Source: Bradyrhizobium sp. CCBAU 051011
GTDB lineage: Bacteria > Pseudomonadota > Alphaproteobacteria > Rhizobiales > Xanthobacteraceae
Assembly: GCF_009930815.1 (NCBI RefSeq)
Contig: NZ_CP022222.1
Coordinates: 4,010,501-4,074,500 of the forward strand
Length of the DNA: 64,000 nt
Reading direction: 5' to 3'
Of this stretch, positions 43,031-50,639 are shown one piece after another. Each line of letters begins with the position of its first letter. The stretch's first letter is position 1. The translations under genes were made by a program, and so were the position numbers. The notes under the pieces were generated by a model. The model was not told the DNA's origin and ran no database searches. It saw nothing but the letters and a program-made list of their open reading frames with translations.

Positions 43031-43663
43031 CTATCTGATGCCGAGTGTCTTGTGCGTTTGCAGGCTGAGGCGCCATTGCGGATGGCGCAGGCAGTAGTCG
43101 ATCGCGCGCGCGGTGTTGTCGATCACGTCGGGTCCATCCATCGGCTGCAGCGAGAAGCGCTCGAAATCGAGGCCAGCGAAATCTTCCGGCTCGGCACCTG
43201 ACTGCGGATAGACCAGCTTCAATTCATGGCCGTGGCGCACCACGAGACCGGCGCCGGCCTTCGGGCTGACGCAGACCCAGTCCATTCCTGCGGGCGGCTC
43301 GATCGTGCCGTTGGTCTCGATGCCGATCGAAAAGCCGCGCGCATGCAGCGCATCGATGAAGGCACTGTCCACCTGCAAGAGGGGCTCGCCGCCGGTCAGG
43401 ACCACATAGCGGTTGGTGTCATCCCCGGTCCATTGCCCGGCGATGGTGTCGGCGAGTTCATCCGCCGTGGCGTAGCGGCCGCCTAGCGTGCCGTCGGTGC
43501 CGACAAAATCGGTGTCGCAGAACTGGCAGGTAGCACTGGCGCGGTCCTGTTCGCGGCCGGTCCAGAGGTTGCAGCCGGCAAAGCGGCAAAACACCGCCGC
43601 GCGGCCGGCATGCGCGCCTTCGCCCTGTAGGGTCAGGAATATCTCTTTGACCGCGTAACTCAC
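43031..43663 (-). CDS. queE: 7-carboxy-7-deazaguanine synthase
   Basis: QueE is a radical SAM enzyme that contracts 6-carboxytetrahydropterin to CDG in the 7-deazaguanine pathway. In the 210 residues the Fe-S cluster is held by Cys31, Cys46 and Cys49, spaced CX14CX2C like the Burkholderia QueE rather than the canonical CX3CX2C; Cys26 also lies close. The N-terminus VKEIFLTLQGEGAHAGR (6-22) and TGGEPLLQ are family marks. It overlaps trmL by 4 bases and lies 16 bases from queD, so the three probably share a transcript. Confidence 0.93.
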   Translation of the reverse strand: MSYAVKEIFLTLQGEGAHAGRAAVFCRFAGCNLWTGREQDRASATCQFCDTDFVGTDGTLGGRYATADELADTIAGQWTGDDTNRYVVLTGGEPLLQVDSAFIDALHARGFSIGIETNGTIEPPAGMDWVCVSPKAGAGLVVRHGHELKLVYPQSGAEPEDFAGLDFERFSLQPMDGPDVIDNTARAIDYCLRHPQWRLSLQTHKTLGIR

Positions 43664-44145
43664 CGTCTCTCCTTGAGAACCGTATCGGGCTCGATCGCGG
43701 AACCGGTCTGCCGCATGGCCTCGCCCAATGCCATGGCAGCCGCCATGGCCACATTGAGCGAGCGCAAGCTCGGCCGGATCGGGATCAGAAGCCGCGCATC
43801 GGCCGCGGCGGCGACCTCGTCGGTAACCCCTGCGGATTCCCGCCCGAACAACAGGACGTCGTCCTTCTCGTAGCGGAAATCCAGATAGGAACCAGCCGCC
43901 CTGGTCGTAAACAATACCAGCCGAAAACCTGTCTCGTTACGCCATTGCGCGAATTTTGACCATGAGTCGTGGCGCGTGAGGGCGACATGATCAAGATAGT
44001 CCATTCCCGCCCGGCGGAAATGCCGGTCCGAGGTCGGAAATCCCGCCGGTTCTATAATGTGGGCGGCCACGCCCAGGCAGGCACACAGGCGCAGAATCGT
44101 TCCGGAGTTCTGCGGGATATCAGGCTGGAAAAGCGCAATCTGCAT
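43660..44145 (-). CDS. trmL: tRNA (cytidine(34)-2'-O)-methyltransferase
   Basis: The ATG at 44145 gives 161 residues (MQIALFQPDIPQNSGTILRLC), the full length of TrmL, a SPOUT enzyme that 2'-O-methylates the wobble base of tRNA-Leu isoacceptors. The knotted C-terminal SAM site is seen in LLFGRESAGV, LLIPIRPSLRSLNVAMAAAMAL. The open frame extends far upstream to 44481, but that part is not family sequence and lies antisense to the petA upstream region. Grouping with queD and queE makes this a tRNA wobble-modification cluster. Confidence 0.91.
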   Translation of the reverse strand: MQIALFQPDIPQNSGTILRLCACLGVAAHIIEPAGFPTSDRHFRRAGMDYLDHVALTRHDSWSKFAQWRNETGFRLVLFTTRAAGSYLDFRYEKDDVLLFGRESAGVTDEVAAAADARLLIPIRPSLRSLNVAMAAAMALGEAMRQTGSAIEPDTVLKERR

Positions 44146-44423
44146 GGGGTCGAGGCTTTGTTGGCGCGAATGAAATGTCTCGAATAAATCACGACCGGGG
44201 GCGGATTTAGTGCATTGCACGCTTGCGAGCCGATAGCGGGCTTGCGCTCTCACGGCAAGGGTGCCAATAGAACGATTCTGGACTGCTTGTTCCGCCGGAA
44301 TGGGGGAGGAATGGCGGTTTTCTGCCGCCGCGGGGGCCGCGGGCGCCGGCAGCCCGTTCCGGGACGCCTTTGGCGCCTCCTGGGGCGGTTCGGTTGGCTG
44401 CAGACAAGAAAGGGCTTGGAATC

Positions 44424-44954
44424 GTGACGACAGCGTCTTCGGCGGACCATCCGACACGCCGTGATTTCCTCTATGTTGCAACGGGAGCCGTCGCCGCCGT
44501 AGGCGCGGCTGCCACGGTGTGGCCGCTGGTTTCCCAGATGAACCCGGACGCCTCGACGATCGCGGCCGGCGCGCCGATTGAGGTCGACCTGACCCCGATC
44601 GCCGAAGGACAGGACATCAAGGTGTTCTGGCGCGGCAAGCCGATCTACATCAGCCACCGGACCAAGAAGCAGATCGAAGAGGCCCGCAAGGTGCCGGTAG
44701 CGAGCCTGCCCGATCCGCAGAGCGATGAATCCCGGGTGAAGCCGGGCCATGACCAATGGCTGGTCGTGGTCGGCATCTGCACCCATCTAGGCTGCATCCC
44801 GATCGCCCATGAGGGTGCTTACGACGGCTTCTTCTGCCCATGCCACGGTTCGGTCTACGACACCTCGGGCCGCATCCGTCAGGGACCCGCGCCGACCAAC
44901 CTGCCGGTGCCGCCCTATACGTTCGTTACCGACACCAAAATCCAGATCGGCTAA
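44424..44954 (+). CDS. petA: Rieske iron-sulfur subunit of the cytochrome bc1 complex
   Basis: The 176-residue protein (GTG start; FbcF in Bradyrhizobium) has a Tat-like N-terminus ([20 protein letters not shown], helix 16-35 retained as anchor) and the Rieske [2Fe-2S] motifs CTHLGC (Cys119, His121, Cys124) and CPCHGS (Cys138, Cys140, His141). It takes electrons from ubiquinol at the Qo site and passes them to cytochrome c1. An AAGG element precedes the GTG. The gene starts 64 bases before the fbcH start codon, on one transcript. Confidence 0.95.
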   Translation: MTTASSADHPTRRDFLYVATGAVAAVGAAATVWPLVSQMNPDASTIAAGAPIEVDLTPIAEGQDIKVFWRGKPIYISHRTKKQIEEARKVPVASLPDPQSDESRVKPGHDQWLVVVGICTHLGCIPIAHEGAYDGFFCPCHGSVYDTSGRIRQGPAPTNLPVPPYTFVTDTKIQIG

Positions 44955-45018
44955 GGCTCGGACGCCAGTCCGAGACCCCTTACCCGTCGCGTCGTTTTAC
45001 TTCCTCAGGATCGCATCA

Positions 45019-47091
45019 ATGAGCGGACCATCCGATTTCCAGCCGACCAATCCCGCCTTGAAGTGGATCGAACGGCGCCTCCCGATCATGGGACTTATGC
45101 ACTCCTCGTTCGTGGCTTATCCGACGCCGCGTAATCTGAACTACTGGTGGACCTTCGGCGCCATCCTTTCGTTCATGCTGGGCGTGCAGATCCTGACCGG
45201 TGTGATCCTGGCGATGCACTACACGCCGCACGCCGATCTCGCGTTCAAATCGGTCGAACTGATCGTCCGCGACGTCAACTACGGCTGGCTGCTTCGCAAC
45301 ATCCACGCCTGCGGCGCCTCGATGTTCTTCTTCGCCGTCTACATCCACATGTTCCGCGGCCTCTACTACGGGTCGTACAAGGAGCCGCGTGAAGTGCTGT
45401 GGATCCTCGGCGTCATTATCTATCTCCTGATGATGGCGACCGGCTTCATGGGTTACGTGCTGCCGTGGGGCCAGATGAGCTTCTGGGGCGCCACCGTCAT
45501 CACCAACCTGTTCTCGGCCGTGCCGTATTTCGGCGAGAGCATCGTGACGCTGCTGTGGGGCGGCTACGCCGTCGGCAATCCGACGCTGAACCGCTTCTTC
45601 TCGCTGCACTACCTGCTGCCGTTCGTGATCGCAGGCGTCGTCGTGCTGCACATCTGGGCGCTGCATGTGGCGGGCCAGAACAACCCGGCCGGCGTCGAGC
45701 CGAAGACCGAAAAGGACACGGTGCCGTTCACGCCCTACGCGACCATGAAGGACATGTTCGGCGTTTCCTGCTTCCTGCTGTTCTTCTCCTGGTTCATTTT
45801 CTACATGCCGAACTATCTCGGCGACGCCGAGAACTACATTCCGGCCAATCCGGCCGTGACGCCCGCGCACATCGTGCCGGAATGGTACTACCTGCCGTTC
45901 TACGCCATCCTGCGCTCGATCCCGAACAAACTCGCCGGCGTCGTCGCGATGTTCGGTGCGATCGTCGTGCTGGCGTTCCTGCCCTGGCTCGATAGCGCCA
46001 AGACGCGGTCGTCGAAGTATCGGCCGCTGGCCAAGCAGTTCTTCTGGATCTTCGTCCTCGTTTGCATCGGTCTCGGCTACCTCGGCGCGCAGCCCCCGGA
46101 AGGTATCTATGTGATCGTCGGCCGTATCCTGACCGTGCTCTACTTCGCCTATTTCCTGATCCTGCTGCCGTTGCTGTCGCGGATCGAGAAGCCGCGTCCG
46201 GTGCCGAACTCGATCGCCGATGACGTGCTGGCGAAGACCGGCGGCAAGGCCGCGCCGATGGTGTCGACCGTGATCGCACTGATGGTTGCGGGTGGTTTGC
46301 TGCTGGGTGGCGCCGAGAGCGCCCGGGCCGCCGAAGGCGGCACCAAGCCGCCGGCGCAGACGTGGTCGTTTGCAGGCCCGTTCGGCAAGTTCGACCGCGG
46401 CGCAATGCAGCGCGGCCTCAAGGTCTACAAGGAGGTTTGCGCGGCCTGCCACGGCCTGTCCTTCGTTGCCTTCCGCAACCTGGCTGAAGCCGGCGGCCCC
46501 GGCTATTCGGTGGCGCAGGCCCAGGCGTTCGCCTCGGAGTACAAGGTCAAGGATGGCCCCAACGACCAGGGCGAGATGTTCGAGCGGCCGGGCCGGCCCG
46601 CCGATTATTTCCCGTCGCCGTTCCCGAACGAGCAGGCGGCCCGTGCGGCCAATGGCGGCGCCTTTCCGCCTGATCTCTCGCTGATCACCAAGGCGCGCAG
46701 CTACGGCCGCGGCTTCCCGATGTTCCTGATCGACTTCTTCACCCAGTATCAGGAGCAGGGTCCGGATTACCTTGTCGCTCTGCTGCAGGGCTATGAGGAC
46801 AAGCCGCCGGCTGGCTTCAATCTGCCGTCAGGTTCCTTCTACAACAATTACTTCCCCGGCCACGCCATCAAGATGCCGAAGCCGCTGAGCGACGGCCAGG
46901 TCACCTATGACGATGGCGCGCCGGCCACGGTCGCACAGTATGCCAAGGACGTCACCACGTTCCTGATGTGGGCTGCGGAGCCGCACATGGAGGCGCGCAA
47001 GCAACTCGGCCTGCAGGTGTTCGTGTTCCTGATCCTGCTCACCGTGCTGCTGTACTTCACCAAGAAGAAGGTCTGGGCCAACGCCCACTGA
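45019..47091 (+). CDS. fbcH: Fused cytochrome b / cytochrome c1 precursor
   Basis: The 690-residue polyprotein carries both subunits of the bc1 complex. Cytochrome b covers about 1-415, with heme-ligand His pairs His96/His110 and His197/His211 and PEWY at 287-290. A signal-like helix (415-438, ending SARAAEG) then leads into cytochrome c1, whose heme motif is C474-AAC477-H478 and which ends in a membrane anchor ([12 protein letters not shown]). In Bradyrhizobium the fusion is cut by signal peptidase into the two subunits. It follows petA and ends with a strong terminator. Confidence 0.97.
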   Translation: MSGPSDFQPTNPALKWIERRLPIMGLMHSSFVAYPTPRNLNYWWTFGAILSFMLGVQILTGVILAMHYTPHADLAFKSVELIVRDVNYGWLLRNIHACGASMFFFAVYIHMFRGLYYGSYKEPREVLWILGVIIYLLMMATGFMGYVLPWGQMSFWGATVITNLFSAVPYFGESIVTLLWGGYAVGNPTLNRFFSLHYLLPFVIAGVVVLHIWALHVAGQNNPAGVEPKTEKDTVPFTPYATMKDMFGVSCFLLFFSWFIFYMPNYLGDAENYIPANPAVTPAHIVPEWYYLPFYAILRSIPNKLAGVVAMFGAIVVLAFLPWLDSAKTRSSKYRPLAKQFFWIFVLVCIGLGYLGAQPPEGIYVIVGRILTVLYFAYFLILLPLLSRIEKPRPVPNSIADDVLAKTGGKAAPMVSTVIALMVAGGLLLGGAESARAAEGGTKPPAQTWSFAGPFGKFDRGAMQRGLKVYKEVCAACHGLSFVAFRNLAEAGGPGYSVAQAQAFASEYKVKDGPNDQGEMFERPGRPADYFPSPFPNEQAARAANGGAFPPDLSLITKARSYGRGFPMFLIDFFTQYQEQGPDYLVALLQGYEDKPPAGFNLPSGSFYNNYFPGHAIKMPKPLSDGQVTYDDGAPATVAQYAKDVTTFLMWAAEPHMEARKQLGLQVFVFLILLTVLLYFTKKKVWANAH

Positions 47092-47114
47092 TCTCACGTT
47101 GCACGCAATTCCGG

Positions 47115-47139
47115 AAAAGCCCCTGCGGGGGCTTTTTTT
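47115..47139 (+). terminator. Rho-independent terminator of the petA-fbcH transcript
   Basis: AAAAGCCCC and GGGGCTTTT form a stem with a loop of four bases, followed by a run of Ts, starting 24 bases past the fbcH stop codon. Confidence 0.88.
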
Positions 47140-47245
47140 GTTGTCTTCAAATGGGCGTGGGGGCGGCGGGGCAGCCGATTGCTTCCTGACCTCACTGCGG
47201 ACAAGATGGCCGCCAACTCGGCCCAACATCATTCCGGAGGAACTC

Positions 47246-47920
47246 ATGGGTACCAGCATCACCTTCAAGCGCCCGGACGGCAAGGATGCCAGCGGCTATC
47301 TCGCCAATGCGGCGCGCGGCAATGCGCCGGGCGTGGTCGTGATCCAGGAATGGTGGGGCCTGCAGGACCAGATCAAGGGCCTGTGCGACCGCTTTGCGGT
47401 TGCGGGTTTCGATGCGCTGGCGCCGGATCTCTACAACGGCACCGTGGTGCCGTATCACGATACGGATGCGGCCGGCAAAGAGATGAACTCGCTGGATTTC
47501 ATGGACGCCACCACGCAGACGGTGCGGGGCGCCGCGCAATATCTGTCGCGCAACGGCGCCAAGGTCGGGCTGACCGGCTTCTGTCTCGGCGGCGCGGTGA
47601 CGATCATCGGCGCCACCAAGATTCCGGAGCTCGCGGCCGGCGTCGTGTTCTACGGCATTCCGCCGGAGCAGGCGGCGAAGCCTGCGGATGTAAAGATTCC
47701 GCTGCAGGCGCATTTCGCCAACAAGGACGACTGGTGCACGCCGCAGGTGGTCGATGCCTTCGAGCAGGGCATGAAGGCCGCCGGCAAGCCGCTCGAACTG
47801 TTCCGCTATGACGCCGAGCACGCCTTCGTCAACGAGCAGCGCCAATCCGTCCACGACCGTCAGGCCGCCGAACTGGCCTGGGGCAGGGCGACCGCGTTTT
47901 TCGAGAAGCATCTGGGGTGA
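47246..47920 (+). CDS. Dienelactone hydrolase family protein
   Basis: The 224-residue alpha/beta hydrolase has the DLH nucleophile elbow GFCLGG (Cys nucleophile) and the rest of the triad in NKDDWC (Asp) and DAEHAF (His). EWWGLQDQIKGLCDR near residue 32 is typical. It would act on dienelactones or similar lactones/esters. CGGAGG precedes the ATG at 47246. No chlorocatechol or other aromatic genes are adjacent, so a general housekeeping hydrolase is more likely. Cytosolic. Confidence 0.89.
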   Translation: MGTSITFKRPDGKDASGYLANAARGNAPGVVVIQEWWGLQDQIKGLCDRFAVAGFDALAPDLYNGTVVPYHDTDAAGKEMNSLDFMDATTQTVRGAAQYLSRNGAKVGLTGFCLGGAVTIIGATKIPELAAGVVFYGIPPEQAAKPADVKIPLQAHFANKDDWCTPQVVDAFEQGMKAAGKPLELFRYDAEHAFVNEQRQSVHDRQAAELAWGRATAFFEKHLG

Positions 47921-47925
47921 GATGC

Positions 47926-48071
47926 CGTCATTGCGAGCCACCCGGTCGGCGCGAAGCGCCGCCGGATGACAGGCTCCGCGAAGCAATCCATGTTTTCACC
48001 TGCGGCGCGTTGGATTGCTTCGTCGCTTCGCTCCCTTGCGCAAACGCTTCGCGTTTGTCGCAGGCAATGAC
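47926..48071. repeat. Dispersed palindromic repeat, family A, extended
   Basis: CGTCATTGCGAG and CAGGCAATGACAG ends surround an AAGCAATCCA / TGGATTGCTT pair; the left half carries GGTCGGCGCGAAGCGCCGCC and GGATGACAGGCTCCGCG, which is the reverse complement of the insert in the copy at 12462. Confidence 0.84.
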
Positions 48072-48085
48072 AGTGGAGGCCGTGA

Positions 48086-48988
48086 ATGAAAATCTTCTGC
48101 ACGGGCGCATCGGGCTACATCGGCGGGTCGGTTGCCGCCCATCTTGCGGCCGCCGGTCATCTGGTGACGGGCTTGGTTCGCTCGCCCGAAAAGGCCGAGG
48201 CGGTTCGCGCGCTGGGCATCCAGCCCGTGCTGGGAACGCTCGACGACGGGGAAATTCTGGCGCAAGCGGCATGGGCCGCCGACATCGTGGTCAACGCTGC
48301 GAACGCCGATCACAGAGACGCCGTCGTCGCGCTGCTCGATGCGCTGAGCGGAAGCGGCAAGCCGCTGATCCACACATCGGGATCTAGCATCGTCGGCAAT
48401 CGTTCCCGTGGTGAGCGCTCCGACGCGGTATTCGATGAGGACACGCCGATTTCGCCATCGCCCGCGCGCGCGGCGCGCGTTGCGCTCAACGAATTCATTC
48501 TCTCGCACCGCGACAAGGGCTGCCGCCCGGTCATCATCTGCCCGAGCCTGATCTACGGCATCGGCCACGGGGCAGGGCGCGACAGCGTCCAGGTGCCGCT
48601 GCTGATCAAGCTTGCCAAAAAGCGCGGCAACGCGGCGCATGCCGGGCCCGGCGAGAACATCTGGTCGAACGTACATATCGACGATCTCGTGACGCTCTAC
48701 GCGCTGGCGATCGAGAAGGCGCCGGCAGGCAGCTTCTATTTCGCCGAGAATGGCGAGAATTCGATGCGCGAGGCGTGCGAGGCCATCAACCGCATGCTGG
48801 GTTTTGCCGGACCGCCGACGGCGATGTCGATGGCAGAAGCCGCCGCCGAATGGGGCGAGGGTACGGCTGAGGACACGATGGCGTCCAACAGCCGAGTGCG
48901 GGCCAAACGTGCGCGGGATGAACTCGGCTGGCACCCGCAGGCGCGCGGGCTAATCGAAGAGATCGAGCAGGGGTGCTATCGGGAGTAG
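48086..48988 (+). CDS. NAD-dependent epimerase/dehydratase (extended SDR)
   Basis: The 300-residue protein opens MKIFCTGASGYIGGSVAAHL, the Rossmann GxxGxxG loop of extended short-chain dehydrogenases. The usual YxxxK is not obvious, and the region reads SPARAARVALNEF, as in atypical SDRs (SDR_a5-like) that may act as NADP-binding isomerases or sensors. CPSLIYGIGHGAGRDS and WSNVHIDDLVTLYALA are family marks. It is probably cytosolic. The gene overlaps nothing, and the next start is 5 bases downstream. Confidence 0.8.
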   Translation: MKIFCTGASGYIGGSVAAHLAAAGHLVTGLVRSPEKAEAVRALGIQPVLGTLDDGEILAQAAWAADIVVNAANADHRDAVVALLDALSGSGKPLIHTSGSSIVGNRSRGERSDAVFDEDTPISPSPARAARVALNEFILSHRDKGCRPVIICPSLIYGIGHGAGRDSVQVPLLIKLAKKRGNAAHAGPGENIWSNVHIDDLVTLYALAIEKAPAGSFYFAENGENSMREACEAINRMLGFAGPPTAMSMAEAAAEWGEGTAEDTMASNSRVRAKRARDELGWHPQARGLIEEIEQGCYRE

Positions 48989-48993
48989 GCGCT

Positions 48994-49305
48994 GTGAACC
49001 CGATTGATGAGATACGTGGGCTACTGACCAAGATCTTGCGAGAACCATCGTCTCGTAAGGAGACGGTGAAAGAGTTTGAGCGATACTATGGCGGTATCGG
49101 CACAATTGCCCGGCGTTCGATCGGCGGTGACGTGCTCGATATTCTTGACGATCTCGTTTACGACCTCGCATTCTACGTCCCTGATCCGGCTACTCGTGCT
49201 CAAGACCCGAGCTACTACGGGGACGAGCGCTTGGTGAAGGAAGTTGACGTAGCTCTTCGATTACTTTCGCAAGCTGGAATTGTCGTACCGCTGGGGCAAC
49301 GGTAA
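48994..49305 (+). CDS. Small protein of unknown function
   Basis: A GTG at 48994 (GGGAG in the spacer before it) opens a 103-residue frame: VNPIDEIRGLLTKILREP, an acidic helix-rich body and a C-terminal VKEVDVALRLLSQAGIVVPLGQR. The codons use more A/T in the third position than the surroundings (for instance the stretch around 49040-49080), which hints at recent acquisition. No membrane segment or signal. I do not recognise the family. It converges directly on the dioxygenase gene at 49306. Confidence 0.6.
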   Translation: MNPIDEIRGLLTKILREPSSRKETVKEFERYYGGIGTIARRSIGGDVLDILDDLVYDLAFYVPDPATRAQDPSYYGDERLVKEVDVALRLLSQAGIVVPLGQR

Positions 49306-50310
49306 CTACTCATTGCCCTGCTTCACCCCGTCCCACCACGCGCACGTCCCCGACATCAGCTTGTAATTCCCCTCCATCACCTGCACCGGCGCGCGCAAGC
49401 CCGAAGCCGCCGCGCGCAGGCGCATCTCGCGGGCGACCGCGCGGTCTTCCGGCGGTAGCCAGACGCGTTCATGGCCCCACAGGCTCGGGCCGTCATGCAT
49501 CTCCACCGGCTGCCAGGTCGCGGGATCGATCTCGCGACCGCCCCAGCCGCATTCGATCATGAAGGACGACGGCGTCTTGGCGTAGAACGAGGTCATGAAA
49601 TCGTTGGTGTGGCGGCCGAGCGTGACGCTGACGCGGCCTTCCTCCGTCTGCGCGATGTCGTAGCACTGGCCGACATCGTCGAGCGAGAACAACTCCACCA
49701 TCAGATGATGCATGCCGTTCCTGCCGGTCTCGATCAGCGCGAGGCTGTGATGCCGCGCGTTGACGTGGAAGAAATAGGCGCGGAACGGCTTTGAGATGTA
49801 GTCAGAGAGGCCGAAGCCGAGCACGCCGACATAGAACGCCATGACAGGCTCGATATTCTCGACCGTCAGCACGGCGTGCCCGAGGCCGAGCGGACCGGTG
49901 CGGAAGCCCGAGATCGAGCGGCCCGGCACGAACGGCGTGTCGTCGATCTCGGCACCGTAAAATGCCTCCAGCCGGTTGCCGGCGGGATCGTGGAACGAAA
50001 TCAGGCGGCGAACGCGCCGCGCGTCGGCCAGTGTCTGCGGCTCTGCGGTGACATGCACGTCGGCCGTCTCCAGCCGCGCCGCCAGCGCGTCCAGCGCCGC
50101 AGCGTCTGCGACCTCCCAGCCGAAGAAGCGCGTGCCTTCACCCATCGCGCGGTCGATGACGATGCGCTGCTTGCGGTCGTCCATCCGGAACGCCAGCAGC
50201 GAATTGCCGCGTTCGACCGCCTGCAGGCCGACCAGGCCGGTCCCGAACTGCCGCCAGTTCTCGAGGTCCGCTGATCCGAAGCCGGCATATCCCAGACCCA
50301 GCAATGTCAT
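49306..50310 (-). CDS. Type I extradiol dioxygenase (VOC superfamily)
   Basis: The 334-residue enzyme has two VOC repeats and the three iron ligands of BphC-like extradiol dioxygenases: His145 (GLGHAVLTV), His201 or His202 (GMHHLMVE) and Glu253 (SFMIECGWG). GRHTNDFMTSFYAKTPSSF is the conserved active-site strand. It should open catecholic rings with O2. The neighbours are unrelated to aromatic degradation, so the substrate and the other pathway steps lie elsewhere. Cytosolic. Confidence 0.88.
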   Translation of the reverse strand: MTLLGLGYAGFGSADLENWRQFGTGLVGLQAVERGNSLLAFRMDDRKQRIVIDRAMGEGTRFFGWEVADAAALDALAARLETADVHVTAEPQTLADARRVRRLISFHDPAGNRLEAFYGAEIDDTPFVPGRSISGFRTGPLGLGHAVLTVENIEPVMAFYVGVLGFGLSDYISKPFRAYFFHVNARHHSLALIETGRNGMHHLMVELFSLDDVGQCYDIAQTEEGRVSVTLGRHTNDFMTSFYAKTPSSFMIECGWGGREIDPATWQPVEMHDGPSLWGHERVWLPPEDRAVAREMRLRAAASGLRAPVQVMEGNYKLMSGTCAWWDGVKQGNE

Positions 50311-50476
50311 CGCTTGCCTCCGTCATCTGCAATCTTTGCGCATCAAATGCGCCGCTGCTTTGCTCAAATCCTACGCAAGTTTTACGCCGTCCGACACCCC
50401 AGGATGGGCTCCGGACCGGCTGTCCCGGCCCGTCCCTCCCTTGACATCGCCCCCGCCGGATGGTGATTAGGTTCCC

Positions 50477-50524
50477 ATGAGCACCGTCGTTACCCCCTCC
50501 CGTCTCTGGTGGCGCACCTCCTAA
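50477..50524 (+). CDS. trpL: trp operon leader peptide
   Basis: ATG AGC ACC opens a 15-residue frame ending TPSRLWWRTS with tandem Trp codons (TGG TGG), followed by TAA. It lies 116 bases before the trpE start codon, as expected for ribosome-mediated attenuation, known for rhizobial trpE(G). There is no strong Shine-Dalgarno, but position and the Trp pair make the call. Confidence 0.82.
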   Translation: MSTVVTPSRLWWRTS

Positions 50525-50600
50525 AGAGGTGGCCGGTGCGATTTCATTTTCTTAATCGTCGAAGGTCGCCATCGCAGTGCGACGGTCCCTTCGTTTGTCC
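50511..50600 (+). promoter_or_regulatory. trpE(G) attenuator region
   Basis: After the Trp codons, CACCTC and GAGGTG pair over the leader stop codon (50515-50531), and further down CGAAGG (50560) can pair with CCTTCG (50588) around a GC-rich inner stem, followed by TTTG. The first hairpin and the second could be the alternative structures of attenuation. I did not compute folding energies. Confidence 0.55.
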
Positions 50601-50639
50601 TGTGTGGCGCTCCCTGGCGAAGTTTCGTAAGAGGATCAC

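Noticed and set aside
45016..46452. 478-residue minus-strand frame antisense to fbcH
   Set aside because: The plus-strand gene is certain (heme ligands, PEWY, CAACH), and the antisense product has the composition of a mirrored high-GC frame.
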